In this document: in pieces, positions 25,956-35,017 of the stretch | Layout: the number at the start of each line of letters is the position of its first letter | How positions within the stretch are numbered: the stretch's first letter is position 1 | From: Allobosea sp. Tri-44 | Lineage (GTDB): Bacteria > Pseudomonadota > Alphaproteobacteria > Rhizobiales > Beijerinckiaceae | DNA: 64,000 bases | Assembly (NCBI RefSeq): GCF_004123845.1 | Contig: NZ_NBDP01000016.1 | Location: 147,101 to 211,100, forward strand | Reading direction: 5' to 3' | Position numbers and translations under genes: made by a program | The notes under the pieces: model-generated | The model's input: the letters and a program-made list of their open reading frames with translations, nothing else | Database searches by the model: none | Told to the model about the DNA's origin: nothing

Positions 25956-26854
25956 TCCAGCTCAGTCATCTGCAGAAGCTCGAAGCCGAGGCGATCTTCA
26001 TCATCCGCGAGGTCGCTGCGACCTGCGAGAACCCGGTGCTGCTCTATTCGATCGGCAAGGACTCGGCGGTGCTGCTGCATCTCGTCATGAAGGCGTTCTA
26101 TCCCGGCAAGCCGCCATTCCCACTGCTCCATGTCGATACGACCTGGAAATTCCGGGACATGATCGCCTTCCGTGACCAGACCGCCAGCCGGCTCGGACTC
26201 GACCTGATCGTGCATATCAACGAGGAAGGCGTGCGTGCCGGTGTCAACCCGTTCGCCTCCGGCTCGCGCCTGCATACCGATGTGATGAAGACGCAAGGGT
26301 TGAAGCAGGCCCTCGACAAGCATGGCTTCGACGCGGCCTTCGGCGGCGCCAGGCGCGACGAGGAGAAGAGCCGGGCGAAGGAGCGCGTTTTCTCGTTGCG
26401 CTCGGAGCAGCATCGCTGGGACCCGAAGAACCAGCGGCCGGAGCCCTGGCGGCTGTTCAACACGCGCAAGGCGCCGGGCGAAAGCTTCCGCGTCTTCCCG
26501 CTCTCGAATTGGACCGAGAAGGATGTCTGGGACTACATCGCGCTCGAGAACATCCCGGTCGTGCCGCTCTACTTCGCCGCTCCGCGCCCGGTTGTGCGCC
26601 GCAACGGCGCCTGGATCATGCGTGACGACGAGCGCATGGACCTCCTGCCCGGCGAGACGCTCGAGACCCGGATGGTCCGTTTCCGCACGCTAGGCTGCTA
26701 CCCCCTGACCGGGGCGGTCGAGAGCGAGGCGGCAAACCTCACCGACATCATCGCCGAGATGCGGGCATCACGCTCCTCCGAGCGCGAGGGGCGCGTCATC
26801 GACCATGACGGCTCCGGCTCGATGGAGCAGAAGAAGCAGGAAGGTTATTTCTGA
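25952..26854 (+). CDS. cysD: sulfate adenylyltransferase subunit 2
   Basis: CysD carries out the adenylyl transfer from ATP to sulfate, giving APS, with CysN as partner. The 300-residue protein shows [12 protein letters not shown] near residue 35, [14 protein letters not shown] near 58, [15 protein letters not shown] near 131 and [18 protein letters not shown] near 167. All are typical of this PAPS-reductase-like family. The GTG start overlaps the cysH stop, and the TGA overlaps the cysN ATG, so the three genes form one coupled operon. Confidence 0.97.
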   Translation: MIQLSHLQKLEAEAIFIIREVAATCENPVLLYSIGKDSAVLLHLVMKAFYPGKPPFPLLHVDTTWKFRDMIAFRDQTASRLGLDLIVHINEEGVRAGVNPFASGSRLHTDVMKTQGLKQALDKHGFDAAFGGARRDEEKSRAKERVFSLRSEQHRWDPKNQRPEPWRLFNTRKAPGESFRVFPLSNWTEKDVWDYIALENIPVVPLYFAAPRPVVRRNGAWIMRDDERMDLLPGETLETRMVRFRTLGCYPLTGAVESEAANLTDIIAEMRASRSSEREGRVIDHDGSGSMEQKKQEGYF

Positions 26855-28482
26855 TGGCGGCGCTCGCGAAGTTGAAGGGCCAGCCCGCGCCGGCTGGCCA
26901 GCCTCATCCCGCCAACGACCAGAGCCAGAGCACCGAGGGCAGCGCCCGCGCGCTGTTGCGCTTCATCACCTGCGGCTCGGTCGACGACGGCAAGTCGACG
27001 CTGATCGGACGCATCCTCTATGAGGCCGGCGCAGTCTTCGACGATCAGCTCACCGCGCTCGACAGCGATTCCCGCAAATTCGGGACGCAGGGCGCGGCGC
27101 CGGACTTCGCGCTGCTCGTCGACGGGCTCTCGGCCGAGCGCGAGCAGGGCATCACCATCGATGTCGCCTATCGCTATTTCTCGACCGACGCTCGCAGCTT
27201 CATCGTCGCAGACACCCCTGGCCACGAGCAGTACACCCGCAACATGGCGACCGGCGCCTCGACCGCCGATCTCGCCATCATCCTGATCGACGCCCGCAAG
27301 GGCCTGCTGCCGCAGACGCGCCGGCATTCCTTCATCGTCTCGCTGGTCGGCGTCCGCCATGTCGTCGTCGCCATCAACAAGATGGACCTCGTCGGCTATG
27401 ACGAGGCGATCTTCCGGCAGATCGAAAAGGACTACCGCCAGGCGGTCGCCGGACTTGGCTTCGCCAGCATCGATTTCGTCCCGGTCTCGGCCCGCGATGG
27501 CGAGAATGTCACTAGCCTCTCCGGCCTGATGCCCTGGTATCGCGGGCCGGCGCTGCTGCCTTTGCTCGAATCCGTCGCGGTCGTCGCCGAGGCGCAGGTG
27601 GAGGCTGGCTTCGCCCTGCCGGTGCAATGGGTCAACCGGCCCGATCTCGACTTCCGCGGCTTTGCCGGCACGGTCGCGCAAGGGCGCCTGCGCGTCGGGG
27701 ACGCCATCGCGGCGCTGCCGTCCGGTCGCCGCAGCACGATCGCGCGCATCCTGGCGCCGTCCGGCGACGTCTCGCAGGCCGGCGCCGGCCAGTCGGTGAC
27801 CGTCACGCTGGCTGACGAGATCGACATCTCGCGCGGCGACGTCATCGCCTCGCTGACGCACGCTCCGGCGGTTAAGCAGGAGTTGCAGGCGCGGCTGCTC
27901 TGGACCGGCGAGGCGGCGCTGCGCGAAGGCGGCGAGTTCATCCTGAAGCTCGCGACTTCAACCGCAAACGCTCAAATCGTCCGGCTGCACCACAGCGTCG
28001 ATATCGAGAGTTATGCCGAAACGCCGGCCGAGAGCCTGGCGATGAACGGAATCGGGTTGGCGACGCTGAAGCTCGACCGGCCGCTCGCGGTGCTCGACTA
28101 CGCCCGCAGCCGCGAGCTTGGCGGCTTCATCCTGATCGACAGGCTCAGCAACCAGACGGTTGCCTTCGGCTTTGTCGAGAGCCGCGCTGCTCAGGACCGG
28201 GCCCGCCCTGTGACTCAGGCCGGTGCTGCTGGCCGCGCTGTTCTGCGGCTCGTCGGCTGGCGCGGTGCGCAGGAGCGGCGCGCCTGGTTCGAGGCGGCGA
28301 GCTGGCGTCTGGCGTCCGGATTGTTCGTCTTCGCCGCCGTGGCGCTGCCGACGGGGCAGTGGGCTCTGGCGGCTGTCTTGGGGCTCGGCGATCTCGTGCT
28401 GCGGCCGCTGCTGAAGCGCCTGCATGCGAGAGTGTGGGCGAAGCGGACGCCGCCTGCGCTCTATGACGGAGCGGGCATCTGA
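26854..28482 (+). CDS. cysN: sulfate adenylyltransferase subunit 1 with C-terminal DUF2061-like membrane domain
   Basis: CysN is the GTPase that drives APS formation. It has the elongation-factor-like G motifs GSVDDGKSTLIGR (about residues 42-54), DTPGHEQYTRNM (about 120) and NKMDLV (about 175). Beta-barrel domains follow, ending near residue 440. The last ~80 residues are not APS kinase: they have no P-loop. They read ERRAWFEAASWRLASGLFVF, then hydrophobic stretches and LGDLVLRPLLKRLHARVWAK, which matches my recollection of DUF2061. This would tether the enzyme to the membrane. Length is 542 residues. Confidence 0.93.
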   Translation: MAALAKLKGQPAPAGQPHPANDQSQSTEGSARALLRFITCGSVDDGKSTLIGRILYEAGAVFDDQLTALDSDSRKFGTQGAAPDFALLVDGLSAEREQGITIDVAYRYFSTDARSFIVADTPGHEQYTRNMATGASTADLAIILIDARKGLLPQTRRHSFIVSLVGVRHVVVAINKMDLVGYDEAIFRQIEKDYRQAVAGLGFASIDFVPVSARDGENVTSLSGLMPWYRGPALLPLLESVAVVAEAQVEAGFALPVQWVNRPDLDFRGFAGTVAQGRLRVGDAIAALPSGRRSTIARILAPSGDVSQAGAGQSVTVTLADEIDISRGDVIASLTHAPAVKQELQARLLWTGEAALREGGEFILKLATSTANAQIVRLHHSVDIESYAETPAESLAMNGIGLATLKLDRPLAVLDYARSRELGGFILIDRLSNQTVAFGFVESRAAQDRARPVTQAGAAGRAVLRLVGWRGAQERRAWFEAASWRLASGLFVFAAVALPTGQWALAAVLGLGDLVLRPLLKRLHARVWAKRTPPALYDGAGI

Positions 28483-28493
28483 CATTGGAAGAG

Positions 28494-28521
28494 CGCCGGA
28501 CGGCCTTCTGCCGGCCCGGCG
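28494..28521. terminator. bidirectional hairpin between convergent cysN and EF-hand genes
   Basis: CGCCGG, A, CGGC, loop CTTCT, then GCCGG and CCCGGCG form an imperfect GC-rich stem of about 10 bp. It lies in the 55-bp gap between convergent genes. There is no long U-tract. Confidence 0.5.
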
Positions 28522-28537
28522 TTGCGCAAGCGGTGAC

Positions 28538-29188
28538 TTAAGCCGCCTGGGAATAGGTCGCGCCAGCGGGAGGTTTTGCTCCAAGCTGGTAAGTCTGGCC
28601 ATAGGCTTCCGACGCGCCGCTGACTTCCGGCGGCGGCGGAGGTAACGGCCGGTGCGCGGCGCGTTCCTCCATCTGCTTCTTGAAGTCGTCCATCTCCTTC
28701 TTGGAGATCTTGCCGTCCTGGTCCGCGTCCATCGCCGCAAAGAGGCGATTGAGCAGGCCGTTCGAGCTGTCGCCATCTGGGGCGACCACCTTCAGGAATT
28801 CGTCCTTGGCGACGCTGCCATCGGAATTGGCGTCGAGCTTGGCGAAGTAGTTCTTGTCGTCGCCGTCCTTGGTGTCGGCCTTCTTCGCCGTCGTGGCGCT
28901 AGCCGTACCCGTTTGGAGCATCAGCAGGAGGGCCTGCATCTGCTGGTCGGCCTTCTCGAATTTCGCCTTGAAGGCATCCGATTCCGCCTTGCTGACCGAC
29001 CCATCCTGGTCGGCGTCCATCGCCTTGAACAGCTTGTCTGTCTTGGCGTTGTCGGCGCCTTTCGGCGCTCCGGCGGAGAATTCGGCGAGGTTGAGCACCC
29101 CGTCGGCGTTGCCGTCGAGCTTGTCGAAGCTCGATGGTTTTCCGGGCGGTGGTGGGCGGAAGCCCCCAACGCCGCCAATGCTTGTCAT
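28538..29188 (-). CDS. four-EF-hand calcium-binding protein
   Basis: This 216-residue protein carries four EF-hand loops: DGNADGVLNLAEF, DADQDGSVSKAES, DANSDGSVAKDEF and DADQDGKISKKEM. They run from about residue 25 to about 170. Proline-rich segments lie at the N-terminus (RPPPPGKP) and the C-terminus (RPLPPPPPEV). No clear signal peptide or membrane helix is visible, so it may be a cytosolic calcium buffer or sensor. ATG 29188 has AGGAG at good spacing; an ATG seven codons upstream is less likely. Its function is unknown. Confidence 0.85.
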   Translation of the reverse strand: MTSIGGVGGFRPPPPGKPSSFDKLDGNADGVLNLAEFSAGAPKGADNAKTDKLFKAMDADQDGSVSKAESDAFKAKFEKADQQMQALLLMLQTGTASATTAKKADTKDGDDKNYFAKLDANSDGSVAKDEFLKVVAPDGDSSNGLLNRLFAAMDADQDGKISKKEMDDFKKQMEERAAHRPLPPPPPEVSGASEAYGQTYQLGAKPPAGATYSQAA

Positions 29189-29295
29189 GCGATACTCCTG
29201 GTTGCGCACCGCCCGGATATGGGCGGCGCGGTCGAGTATCGTGGATAATTCTTGGTAAATTCCTATCGGCCGGGAAGCCGGCCTGAAGAGCGCGC

Positions 29296-29727
29296 TCAGC
29301 CCGGCAGCACCGCCGTCGCTTCGATCTCGACCATCGCCTCGGGTTCGACCAGCGCTACCACTGCGAGCACCGCCATGGCTGGGAAGTGCCGGCCGAAACT
29401 GGCGCGATAGGCCGGGCCGAGCTCGGCGAGACTGTTGCGGTAGGCCTCGATGTCGGTGACGTACCAGGTCAAGCGCACAATATCCTCGACCTGGCCGCCG
29501 CCGGCCTCGACCACCGCCCTGATGTTGGCGAGCGTCTGGCCGACCTGCGCGACGAAGCCCTTGGCGAAGACGCCCTGGGCGTCCCAGCCGACGAGGCCGC
29601 CGGTCATCAGCACCTTGCCTTCGGCGACCATGCCGTTGGCATAGCCGCGCGGCTGCGGCCAGCCTTCGGGCAGGACGGCGCGGGCGCGGCGCGAGGCGGG
29701 ATCGGAGGGCGGCATGCCGCTGGTCAT
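29296..29727 (-). CDS. RidA family enamine/imine deaminase
   Basis: RidA proteins hydrolyse reactive enamine/imine intermediates to ketones and ammonia. This 143-residue protein has the fold's features: GYANGMVAEGKVLMTGGLVG near residue 28, VGQTLANIRAVVEAGG near 65, VRLTWYVTDIEAYR and a terminal VEIEATAV. It is 24 bp downstream of the aryl-CoA ligase stop and in the same direction. In this cluster it could deaminate the 2-amino-5-oxocyclohexene-type CoA product of an anthraniloyl-CoA monooxygenase/reductase; that is inference from context. Confidence 0.85.
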   Translation of the reverse strand: MTSGMPPSDPASRRARAVLPEGWPQPRGYANGMVAEGKVLMTGGLVGWDAQGVFAKGFVAQVGQTLANIRAVVEAGGGQVEDIVRLTWYVTDIEAYRNSLAELGPAYRASFGRHFPAMAVLAVVALVEPEAMVEIEATAVLPG

Positions 29728-29751
29728 GGCGTTGTCTTTCTCAAACGATAG

Positions 29752-31395
29752 TCAGGACGCCGAGGCTTCCTGGCGAGCGATCTCGCGCAGGGCGAAGCGC
29801 TGCAGCTTCCCGGTAGAGGTCTTCGGCAGGGTTGTCACGAAGGCGATGGCGCGCGGGTATTTGTAGGGCGCGATCGTCGCCTTGACGTGGTCCTGCAGCG
29901 CTTTAGCCAGTGCCGCATCGCCGGCAAAACCCTCTCGCAGCAGCACATAGGCCTTCACGATCTGGCCGCGCTCTGGGCAGGGTGCGCCGACGACGCCGCA
30001 TTCGGCCACCGCCTCATGCGTCAGCAGGCAGGCCTCAACTTCTGGACCGGCGATGTTGTAGCCGGCCGAGATGATCATGTCGTCAGAGCGGGCCTGATAC
30101 CAGAAATAGCCGTCGGCATCGCGCAGATAGGTGTCACCTGTGACGTTCCAGCCGTCGAGAATGTATTTGGCCTGGCGCGAATCGGCGAGATAGCGGCAAC
30201 CGGTCGGGCCGCGCACAGCGAGGCGCCCAGCTGTGCCGTCGGGCACCTCCTTGCCGTCCTCGTCGACGATCTTCGCCTCGTAGCCTGGCACCGGCAGGCC
30301 GGTGGCCCCGGGCCGGATTGTCTCGCGCGGCGCGCCGATGAAGATGTGCAGCATCTCGGTCGCGCCGATGCCGTCCATCAGCGGCAGGCCGGTCGCTTCT
30401 CGCCAGGCATCGAACGTCGCCTTCGGCAGCGCCTCGCCGGCGGAGACGCAGATGCGCAGCGATGACAGGTCGCGCTCGCCGAGCTTGCCGAGCATGGCGC
30501 GGTAGGCTGTCGGCGCGGTGAAGCAGACGGTCGCACGGTAGCGCTCGATCGCCTCGGCGAGATCGGGCGGCGCGACCTTGGTCGGCAGCACGCAGGCGGC
30601 GCCGATCCGCAGGGGGAAGAGCACGATGCCGCCGAGCCCGAAGGTGAAAGCGAGCGGCGGCGAGCCGATGAAGCGGTCATCCGGAGCAGCCTGCAGCACG
30701 CGCGCGCCATAAGCATCGCAGATCGCCAGCAGGTCGCGCTGGAAATGCATGGTGCCCTTGGGCTCGCCGGTGGTGCCCGAGGTGAAGGCGATCAGGCAGA
30801 CATCGTCCTGCGCCGTGTCAGCCGGCTCGAAAACCTCGTAGCCGGCTTTCCCCATCAGGGCTTCGAGCGCGCCGTCCCCCCATGTCACGACGGTCGAGAG
30901 TTCCGGCGCAAGAGTCTGAGCTGACTTGAGTTCGTCGACTAACGAGACGTCGCAGAGCGCCAGCGTGATCTTCGCCTTGCGGATCGGATAGGCGATCTCG
31001 CCGGCGCGCAGCATCGGCATGGTCGCCACTACGACGCCGCCGGCCTTCAGCACCGCGAAATAGGTCGCGACCATCATCGGCGTGTTGGCGGCGCGCAGCA
31101 GCACGCGGTTGCCGGGCACCATGCCGAGATCGCGGGTGAGCACATTGGCGATGCGGTTCACCTTGTCGGCGAGCGCCTGATAGCTCCAGCTCTCGCTTGG
31201 CCCGACCACTGCGTCGCGCTCGCCGCGCCCCTCGGCGACATGGCGATCGACGAACTCGGTCACGACATTGAGCCGTTCGGGATAGCTCAGCCCGGCGGCT
31301 GCGAGGTCGAGGCGTGGCCAGCTTTCGCGCGGCGGCAGGTTGTCCCGCGCGAAGCCGTCCACATGTCCCGACCGCACCCAGTCTGCGGTTGTCAT
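29752..31395 (-). CDS. aryl-CoA ligase (benzoate/2-aminobenzoate-CoA ligase type)
   Basis: This 547-residue AMP-forming ligase activates an aromatic acid to its CoA thioester. The adenylation motif FTSGTTGEPKGTMHF lies near residue 196. ATEMLHIFIGAPRETIRPGA follows, with YWYQARSDDMIISAGYNI near 440 and the catalytic lysine in PKTSTGKLQRF near 525. The cluster (bifunctional monooxygenase, RidA) favours 2-aminobenzoate as substrate; salicylate is possible. ATG 31395 has AGGGGAACGAG upstream. A repeat element separates it from the acyl-CoA dehydrogenase gene. Confidence 0.88.
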   Translation of the reverse strand: MTTADWVRSGHVDGFARDNLPPRESWPRLDLAAAGLSYPERLNVVTEFVDRHVAEGRGERDAVVGPSESWSYQALADKVNRIANVLTRDLGMVPGNRVLLRAANTPMMVATYFAVLKAGGVVVATMPMLRAGEIAYPIRKAKITLALCDVSLVDELKSAQTLAPELSTVVTWGDGALEALMGKAGYEVFEPADTAQDDVCLIAFTSGTTGEPKGTMHFQRDLLAICDAYGARVLQAAPDDRFIGSPPLAFTFGLGGIVLFPLRIGAACVLPTKVAPPDLAEAIERYRATVCFTAPTAYRAMLGKLGERDLSSLRICVSAGEALPKATFDAWREATGLPLMDGIGATEMLHIFIGAPRETIRPGATGLPVPGYEAKIVDEDGKEVPDGTAGRLAVRGPTGCRYLADSRQAKYILDGWNVTGDTYLRDADGYFWYQARSDDMIISAGYNIAGPEVEACLLTHEAVAECGVVGAPCPERGQIVKAYVLLREGFAGDAALAKALQDHVKATIAPYKYPRAIAFVTTLPKTSTGKLQRFALREIARQEASAS

Positions 31396-31418
31396 CTCGT
31401 TCCCCTGGTCTATTTTTT

Positions 31419-31467
31419 GAGCATGTTCTTGCCGCAAAACCGGTTCCCACTTTCGCGGAACATGCTC
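31419..31467. repeat. Rhizobiales-type inverted repeat
   Basis: GAGCATGTTC (31419-31428) and GAACATGCTC (31458-31467) flank a centre with AAAACCGGTTCCCACTTT. It resembles a repeat I know from many Hyphomicrobiales genomes. It sits between the acyl-CoA dehydrogenase and ligase genes within the operon. Confidence 0.7.
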
Positions 31468-31471
31468 GGCC

Positions 31472-32647
31472 TTACTTCAGCAGATCGCGGGCGATCACGA
31501 CCTTCTGCACCTCGCTGGCGCCCTCGTAGATCCTAAGCGCCCTGATCTCGCGGTAGAGCTCCTCGACCTTGACCCCGCGGGTGACGCCGAGCCCGCCATG
31601 GATCTGCACGGCGCGGTCGATCACCTTCTGGGCGTTCTCGGTCGCGACCAGCTTGGCGAGCGCCGCCTCGCGGGTGACGCGGGGCGCGCCCTGATCCTTG
31701 GTCCAGGCGGCGCGGTAGACGAGCAGCGCGGCGGTATCGACCTCGGCGGCACTGTCGGCGATCGCCGCCTGCGAGAGCTGGAGGTCGCCGAGCGTGCCGC
31801 CGAAGAGCTTGCGGCCCTTGGCATGCGAGACCGTCTCGTGCAGCGCGCGGCGGGCGAAGCCAAGCGCGGCGGCGCCGACCGTCGAGCGGAAGATGTCGAG
31901 CGTCGCCATCGCCACCTTGAAGCCGTCGCCCGGCCCGCCGATGCGGTTTTCCACCGGGATGCGGCAGGCGTCGAAGCGCAGAGTCGCCAGCGGATGCGGC
32001 GCGATCACGTCGATGCGCTCGGTGATGGAAAGGCCGGGCGTATCGGCCTCGACCAAGTAGGCGGAGAGCCCGCGCGCGCCCGGCGCCTCGCCGGAGCGGG
32101 CGAAGACGACATAATGGTCGGCGATGCCGCCATTCGAGATCCAGGTCTTCTCGCCGTCGATCCGGACATGCGTATTGCCGTCCGGTGTGGCCGTCGTCGC
32201 CAGCGCCGCGACGTCCGAGCCGGCCTCCTTCTCGGAGAGGGCGAAGGCAGCGATCCTTTCGCCGCGCGCCACCGCCGGCAGGATGCGTGCCTTCATCTCG
32301 GGCGAGCCGGCGACGGTGATCGAACCGGTTCCCAGTCCCTGCATGGCGAAGGCGAAATCGGCGAGCCCGTCGCGGGCCGCCAGGATCTCGCGGGCGAGGC
32401 AGAGCGTGCGCACGTCGAGCGCGGCATACAGCCCGCCATACTCGGCCGGTACGGCGGCCCTGAGGAATCCGGCTTCACCCAGCGCCTTCACCCGGGCGCG
32501 GCAGGCCTCGTCGACATCGTCATGCGGCAGGCCAGGCAGGGTGGCGTCGGCCCAAGCGGACAGGCGCTCAGCAAAGTCGCGGTGGTGTGCCTCGAAGAAG
32601 GGCCAGTCGAGCGTGTCGCCAAGGATGCCGATGCCGAGCGAAGCCAT
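31472..32647 (-). CDS. acyl-CoA dehydrogenase family protein
   Basis: This 391-residue flavoprotein has the usual helical N-domain with [14 protein letters not shown] near residue 60. [16 protein letters not shown] is near 135 and [16 protein letters not shown] near 167. The C-terminus reads [20 protein letters not shown], then YEGASEVQ, which contains the catalytic glutamate. It should oxidise a CoA ester of the aromatic pathway after ring reduction or opening, passing electrons to ETF; the exact substrate is unknown. It starts one base after the enoyl-CoA hydratase stop. Confidence 0.93.
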   Translation of the reverse strand: MASLGIGILGDTLDWPFFEAHHRDFAERLSAWADATLPGLPHDDVDEACRARVKALGEAGFLRAAVPAEYGGLYAALDVRTLCLAREILAARDGLADFAFAMQGLGTGSITVAGSPEMKARILPAVARGERIAAFALSEKEAGSDVAALATTATPDGNTHVRIDGEKTWISNGGIADHYVVFARSGEAPGARGLSAYLVEADTPGLSITERIDVIAPHPLATLRFDACRIPVENRIGGPGDGFKVAMATLDIFRSTVGAAALGFARRALHETVSHAKGRKLFGGTLGDLQLSQAAIADSAAEVDTAALLVYRAAWTKDQGAPRVTREAALAKLVATENAQKVIDRAVQIHGGLGVTRGVKVEELYREIRALRIYEGASEVQKVVIARDLLK

Positions 32648-32648
32648 C

Positions 32649-33482
32649 TCAGTTGCCCTCGAACACCGGTTTCCGCTTCTCGGCGAAGGCGTGATAGGCG
32701 CGGGCGAAATCCTCGGTCTGCATGCACAGCGCCTGCGCCACCGCTTCCGCCTCGATCGCGGACTCGACCGACATCGCCCATTCCATTTCGAGCATGCGCT
32801 TGGTCATGGCGTTGGCGAAGGTCGGCCCATCGGCGAGCTCGGCGGCAAGCGCCTGCGCCTCGGCCAGCACGTTCTCGCGGGCGATCAGCCGGTTGAGGAA
32901 GCCCCAGCGCTCGGCTTCCTCGCCCTTGAGCACCCGGCCGGTATAGAGCAGCTCGGCGGCGCGGCCCTGGCCGATGATGCGCGGCAGCATCGCGCAGGCG
33001 CCCATGTCGCAGCCGGCGAGGCCGACGCGGTTGAACAGGAAGGCGATCTTGGTCTCGGCCGTGCCGAGGCGCAGATCGGACGCCATGGCCACGATCGCGC
33101 CGGCGCCGGCGCAGATGCCATCGATCGCGGCGATCACCGGCTGCGGGCAGGCGCGCATGGTCTTGACCAGCTCGCCTGTCATCCGGGTGAACTTGAGCAG
33201 GTCCTTGGTGTCCATCGCCACCAGCGGCCCGATGATCTCGAAGACGTCGCCCCCCGACGAGAAATTGCCGCCGGCGCCGGTCACCACGATCGCCTTGACC
33301 TCTTCCTCCTTCTGCGCGGCCAGGAAGAAGTCGGTCAGCTCGCGATAGCTCTCGAAGGTCAGCGGGTTCTTCTTCTCCGGCCGGTTCAGCGTCACGGTCG
33401 CGACCTTGCCAGCCACGGTGAGCTGGAAATGCTGCGGCTTGAAGCCGGAGAGCGGCAGGGTGACCGGGTTGGCGCTGGTCAT
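32649..33482 (-). CDS. enoyl-CoA hydratase/isomerase family protein
   Basis: This 277-residue crotonase-fold protein has the oxyanion-hole segments [16 protein letters not shown] (about 63-78) and [20 protein letters not shown] near 118. The tail [16 protein letters not shown] is typical. A Gly-Ala-Gly stretch replaces the second catalytic acid position of classical hydratases in part, so it may be a ring hydrolase or hydratase specific to this pathway. Its ATG overlaps the MarR stop (ATGA). Function is assigned by context: hydration or ring opening of a non-aromatic CoA intermediate. Confidence 0.9.
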   Translation of the reverse strand: MTSANPVTLPLSGFKPQHFQLTVAGKVATVTLNRPEKKNPLTFESYRELTDFFLAAQKEEEVKAIVVTGAGGNFSSGGDVFEIIGPLVAMDTKDLLKFTRMTGELVKTMRACPQPVIAAIDGICAGAGAIVAMASDLRLGTAETKIAFLFNRVGLAGCDMGACAMLPRIIGQGRAAELLYTGRVLKGEEAERWGFLNRLIARENVLAEAQALAAELADGPTFANAMTKRMLEMEWAMSVESAIEAEAVAQALCMQTEDFARAYHAFAEKRKPVFEGN

Positions 33483-34024
33483 TCGTTGTCTCCCGCCGTA
33501 GCCGGCGTGCCGCTCTGGCGCTTGCTGATGGCCTGGTGAAGCGAGGCCTTGGCCCCGCCGAGCAGCCGGAAAAGCTGGCCGATCTCGGTGGATCCAAGCC
33601 CGGCGAAGAGCTCGGCGATCCAGTTCTCATGGCGCTCCGCCATCGCCTTGAAAGCGCGCCGGCCCTGGGCGGTCAGCGTCAGCACCTGGACGCGCCGGTC
33701 CTGCGCCGCTGGACGCTTGTCGACCAGCCCGTCCGCGAGCAGGCCGGCGACGACGGCGGTGACGTTGCCATTCGAGACCATCAAGCGCTGCGAGACCTCG
33801 CCGACGGTCATGCCGGTCGTCGATTTCTCGAGCTGCGCCATCAGGTCGAAGCGTGGCAGCGTCGTCTTGAACTCCTCGCGCAGGCGGGTGCGAATCTCGC
33901 TCTCGATCAGGGTCGAGCAGGTGAGCATCCGCAGCCAGAGCCTGAGCTCGTCCTTGTGGTCGCCGGGGCGTTCGCTCGCCTTGGTCTCGCGGTCGAGCAG
34001 GGGGGCGTTGGATGGGATCTCCAT
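33479..34024 (-). CDS. MarR family transcriptional regulator
   Basis: This 181-residue winged-helix protein contains [20 protein letters not shown] near residue 72 (recognition helix) and the wing [20 protein letters not shown] near 107, followed by a dimerisation helix. It lies within the operon it probably controls, two bases after the SDR gene. Likely mode: a repressor relieved by an aryl-CoA ligand, as is known for MarR proteins in aromatic-CoA pathways. Its probable sites are the two AT-rich palindromes in the divergent promoter region (34817-34832 and 34977-34992). Confidence 0.9.
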   Translation of the reverse strand: MEIPSNAPLLDRETKASERPGDHKDELRLWLRMLTCSTLIESEIRTRLREEFKTTLPRFDLMAQLEKSTTGMTVGEVSQRLMVSNGNVTAVVAGLLADGLVDKRPAAQDRRVQVLTLTAQGRRAFKAMAERHENWIAELFAGLGSTEIGQLFRLLGGAKASLHQAISKRQSGTPATAGDNE

Positions 34025-34026
34025 CG

Positions 34027-34788
34027 TCAGAACTCCCCGCCATTGATCAGGATCGACTGGCCGGTGATGCCGCGGCTCTGCGGCCCGCAGAGATTGAGCA
34101 CGGCGGCCGCGACTTCCTCCGGCGTGATCAGCCGGCGCTGCGGATTGTCCTTGGTGAGCTCCGCCAGCGCCTCGTCGCGGCTCTTGCCGGTCTTGGCGGT
34201 GATCGTGGTCAGGCTGCTCGCGACCATGTCGGTATCGGTATAGCCGGGGCAGACGGCATTGACGGTGACGCCGCTGCGCGCCGTCTCCAGCGCCAGGGAG
34301 CGGATGAGGCCAACGACGGCGTGCTTGGCTGCGACATAGGCCGAAACGTAAGCGTAGCCGCGATGTCCCGCGGTCGAGGCGATCGCGATTAGCCGGCCGG
34401 AACCGCGCTGGGTCATGGCGGGCAGGGCAGGCCGGAAGCAGTTCACGGTGCCGATCAGGTTGATCTCGATCATGCGCCGGAACAGCTCGGCATCGCTGCG
34501 CTGGAAGCTTGCGCTCTCGGCTGCGCCGGCGTTGGCTATGACGATGTCGAAGGGTTGTCCCGCAGCGAGCCCGGCCATCGCCTCGCTCACTGCGGTTTCA
34601 TTGGTCACGTCGACGGAATGGGCGGCATCAGCCGCGCCGTCGAGCACAGCCTGTTGCAGGATGCCGTCATTGCGGCCGATGATCGAGACGCGGGCACCGG
34701 CCTGGCGGAGCGCGGAGGCGATAGCACGGCCGATGCCGCGCCCGCCGCCGCTCACCAGGGCATGCTGTCCCGCCAGAGCCGATGCCAT
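34027..34788 (-). CDS. SDR family NAD(P)-dependent oxidoreductase
   Basis: This 253-residue short-chain dehydrogenase has the Rossmann motif SGGGRGIGRAIA (about residues 13-24), NAG at ANAG near 84, catalytic Ser near 138 (IAIASTAGHRGY) and YVAAKHA around 152. The C-terminus GPQSRGITGQSILINGGEF is typical. It probably reduces or oxidises a hydroxy/keto group on the alicyclic CoA intermediate. ATG 34788 has GGGAGTG upstream. It is the first minus-strand gene of the cluster, 29 bp downstream of an operator candidate. Confidence 0.92.
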   Translation of the reverse strand: MASALAGQHALVSGGGRGIGRAIASALRQAGARVSIIGRNDGILQQAVLDGAADAAHSVDVTNETAVSEAMAGLAAGQPFDIVIANAGAAESASFQRSDAELFRRMIEINLIGTVNCFRPALPAMTQRGSGRLIAIASTAGHRGYAYVSAYVAAKHAVVGLIRSLALETARSGVTVNAVCPGYTDTDMVASSLTTITAKTGKSRDEALAELTKDNPQRRLITPEEVAAAVLNLCGPQSRGITGQSILINGGEF

Positions 34789-34816
34789 GCCGTTCACTCC
34801 CTTATGGGGGCAATAT

Positions 34817-34832
34817 ATTTTAGGTCTGAAAC
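34817..34832. promoter_or_regulatory. candidate MarR operator 1 (SDR side)
   Basis: ATTTTAGGTCTGAAAC, a near-palindrome, lies 29-44 bp upstream of the SDR start. The same pattern (ATTTTAGGTYTRAAAY) recurs at 34977-34992, in the same orientation. Its AT-rich content stands out in this GC-rich DNA. Confidence 0.6.
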
Positions 34833-34976
34833 ATTTTGCAAGGGGCGCGGTGAACAGCGATGGGGGAATATCGAAACTACATATATGACTGTGCATTATA
34901 TGAGATTTTGATCAAGGTGGCCTGCATTTTTCGGGGCGGGGCGGGTAGTCGATCAGTCAGGGCTTGAGCCAAAATT

Positions 34977-34992
34977 ATTTTAGGTTTAAAAT
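34977..34992. promoter_or_regulatory. candidate MarR operator 2 (monooxygenase side)
   Basis: ATTTTAGGTTTAAAAT, a near-palindrome, ends 25 bp before the monooxygenase start. It matches the site at 34817-34832 at 13 of 16 positions. Both lie at similar distances from the two divergent start codons. Confidence 0.6.
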
Positions 34993-35017
34993 GATTTTGT
35001 CAGCCAAGGAGAGTGTC

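Noticed and set aside
28140..28482. The CysN C-terminus as an APS kinase (CysC) domain
   Set aside because: There is no P-loop (GxxxxGKS/T) and the segment is hydrophobic and short. It fits a membrane domain instead.
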